This document shows positions 5,298-5,419 of a stretch of 5,419 nucleotides of DNA, piece after piece; position 1 is the first letter of the stretch, and each line of letters opens with the position of its first letter. The position numbers and the translations under genes were made by a program. Source of the DNA: Bacilli bacterium (lineage in GTDB: Bacteria > Bacillota_I > Bacilli_A > RFN20 > CAG-288); assembly GCA_900769965.1 (NCBI GenBank), contig CAAGIQ010000137.1, forward strand, positions 1 through 5,419, read 5' to 3'. The notes beneath the pieces were generated by a model that was not told where the DNA came from, searched no databases, and saw only the letters and a list, made by a program, of their open reading frames with translations.

Positions 5298-5335
5298 GCT
5301 GTTAAGAAATGAAAAAATTTCTTAGCAGCTTTTTT
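5298..5335 (+). terminator. Intrinsic terminator after the membrane protein gene
   Basis: A 13-bp stem with one G-U pair (GCTGTTAAGAAAT at 5298-5310 with ATTTCTTAGCAGC at 5317-5329) closes a six-base GAAAAA loop and is followed by six T (5330-5335). This is a textbook rho-independent terminator in the plus direction, 31 nt after the stop codon. On the minus strand no U-tract follows the stem, so it acts mainly one way. Confidence 0.92.
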
Positions 5336-5342
5336 GCTTCAA

Positions 5343-5419
5343 ATCGAGTAGAGATTTTTAATCCCTCTCACACCACCGTACATGCGGTTTTCCGCATACG
5401 GCGGTTCAATTTAAACATA
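5343..5419 (-). mobile_element. 3' end of a group II intron (domains V-VI), cut by the right edge
   Basis: On the minus strand the sequence enters from the right edge with the end of domain IV, then a complete domain V and domain VI. Domain VI is GAGAGGGAU (5369-5361) paired with AUCUCU (5355-5350) and CUC (5348-5346), leaving A5349 bulged as branch point, with a UAAAA loop. The intron should end at or within two bases of 5343 (...CTCGAT). Group II introns are self-splicing retroelements whose reverse transcriptase/maturase is usually encoded in domain IV; any such gene would lie beyond 5419 on the minus strand. GGTGGTGTGAGAGG is a common junction of bacterial introns of this kind. Confidence 0.85.
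5372..5405 (-). ncRNA. Group II intron domain V (catalytic hairpin)
   Basis: The 34-nt hairpin has a 9-bp lower helix (ACCGCCGUA with UACGGUGGU, one G-U). It has a two-base bulge (UG) on the 3' side and a 5-bp upper helix (UGCGG/CCGCA) closed by AAAA. Length and bulge match domain V exactly. The catalytic triad reads CGC (5402-5400 region, in ACCGCC) rather than AGC, which favours a group IIC-like or related bacterial class. Confidence 0.85.

Overview
The window looks like the chromosome of a low-GC Gram-positive bacterium (Firmicutes/Bacilli; perhaps an Erysipelotrichia- or RF39/Mollicutes-like lineage). The basis is AT-rich codon use, strong GGAGG-type ribosome binding sites, sigma-A-like promoters and the Firmicutes-style order rpsB-tsf. 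UGG is used for tryptophan and UGA appears only as a stop, so there is no sign of the mycoplasma code. The lineage is an inference.

Left part (1-1560, minus strand): the housekeeping pair rpsB (ribosomal protein S2) and tsf (elongation factor Ts, running off the left edge). They share a TAATG stop/start overlap. An extended -10 promoter near 1522-1551 drives them, followed by a leader of about 157 nt that can fold into three helices and carries a possible five-codon mini-ORF ending in an ATGA overlap with rpsB. S2 has an N-terminal extension of about 32 residues and a charged C-terminal tail.

Middle (1591-4460): an accessory module of two convergent genes. Both encode a P-loop ATPase of the AAA_14/DUF4143 kind fused to a C-terminal PD-(D/E)XK nuclease-like fold. 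Their stop codons interleave (CTAA, 4-bp overlap). At each outer end, in front of each gene, sits a three-copy direct repeat array. The array before the left gene has an exact 34-bp period and overlaps its promoter. The array before the right gene has an exact 24-bp period and abuts its -35 box. The two repeat sequences differ but share an A-run/G-rich/A-T-run design and the same orientation relative to their gene. This mirrored layout is the most interesting signal in the window.

Right part (4457-5419): the 3' remnant of a lipase-like alpha/beta-hydrolase gene, cut off just at the edge of the 24-bp repeat array. Next comes a small four-helix membrane protein gene of unknown function with its own promoter and a strong intrinsic terminator. 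At the right edge, on the minus strand, is the 3' end of a group II intron (domains V and VI with a bulged branch-point A), ending a few bases from the terminator's U-tract.
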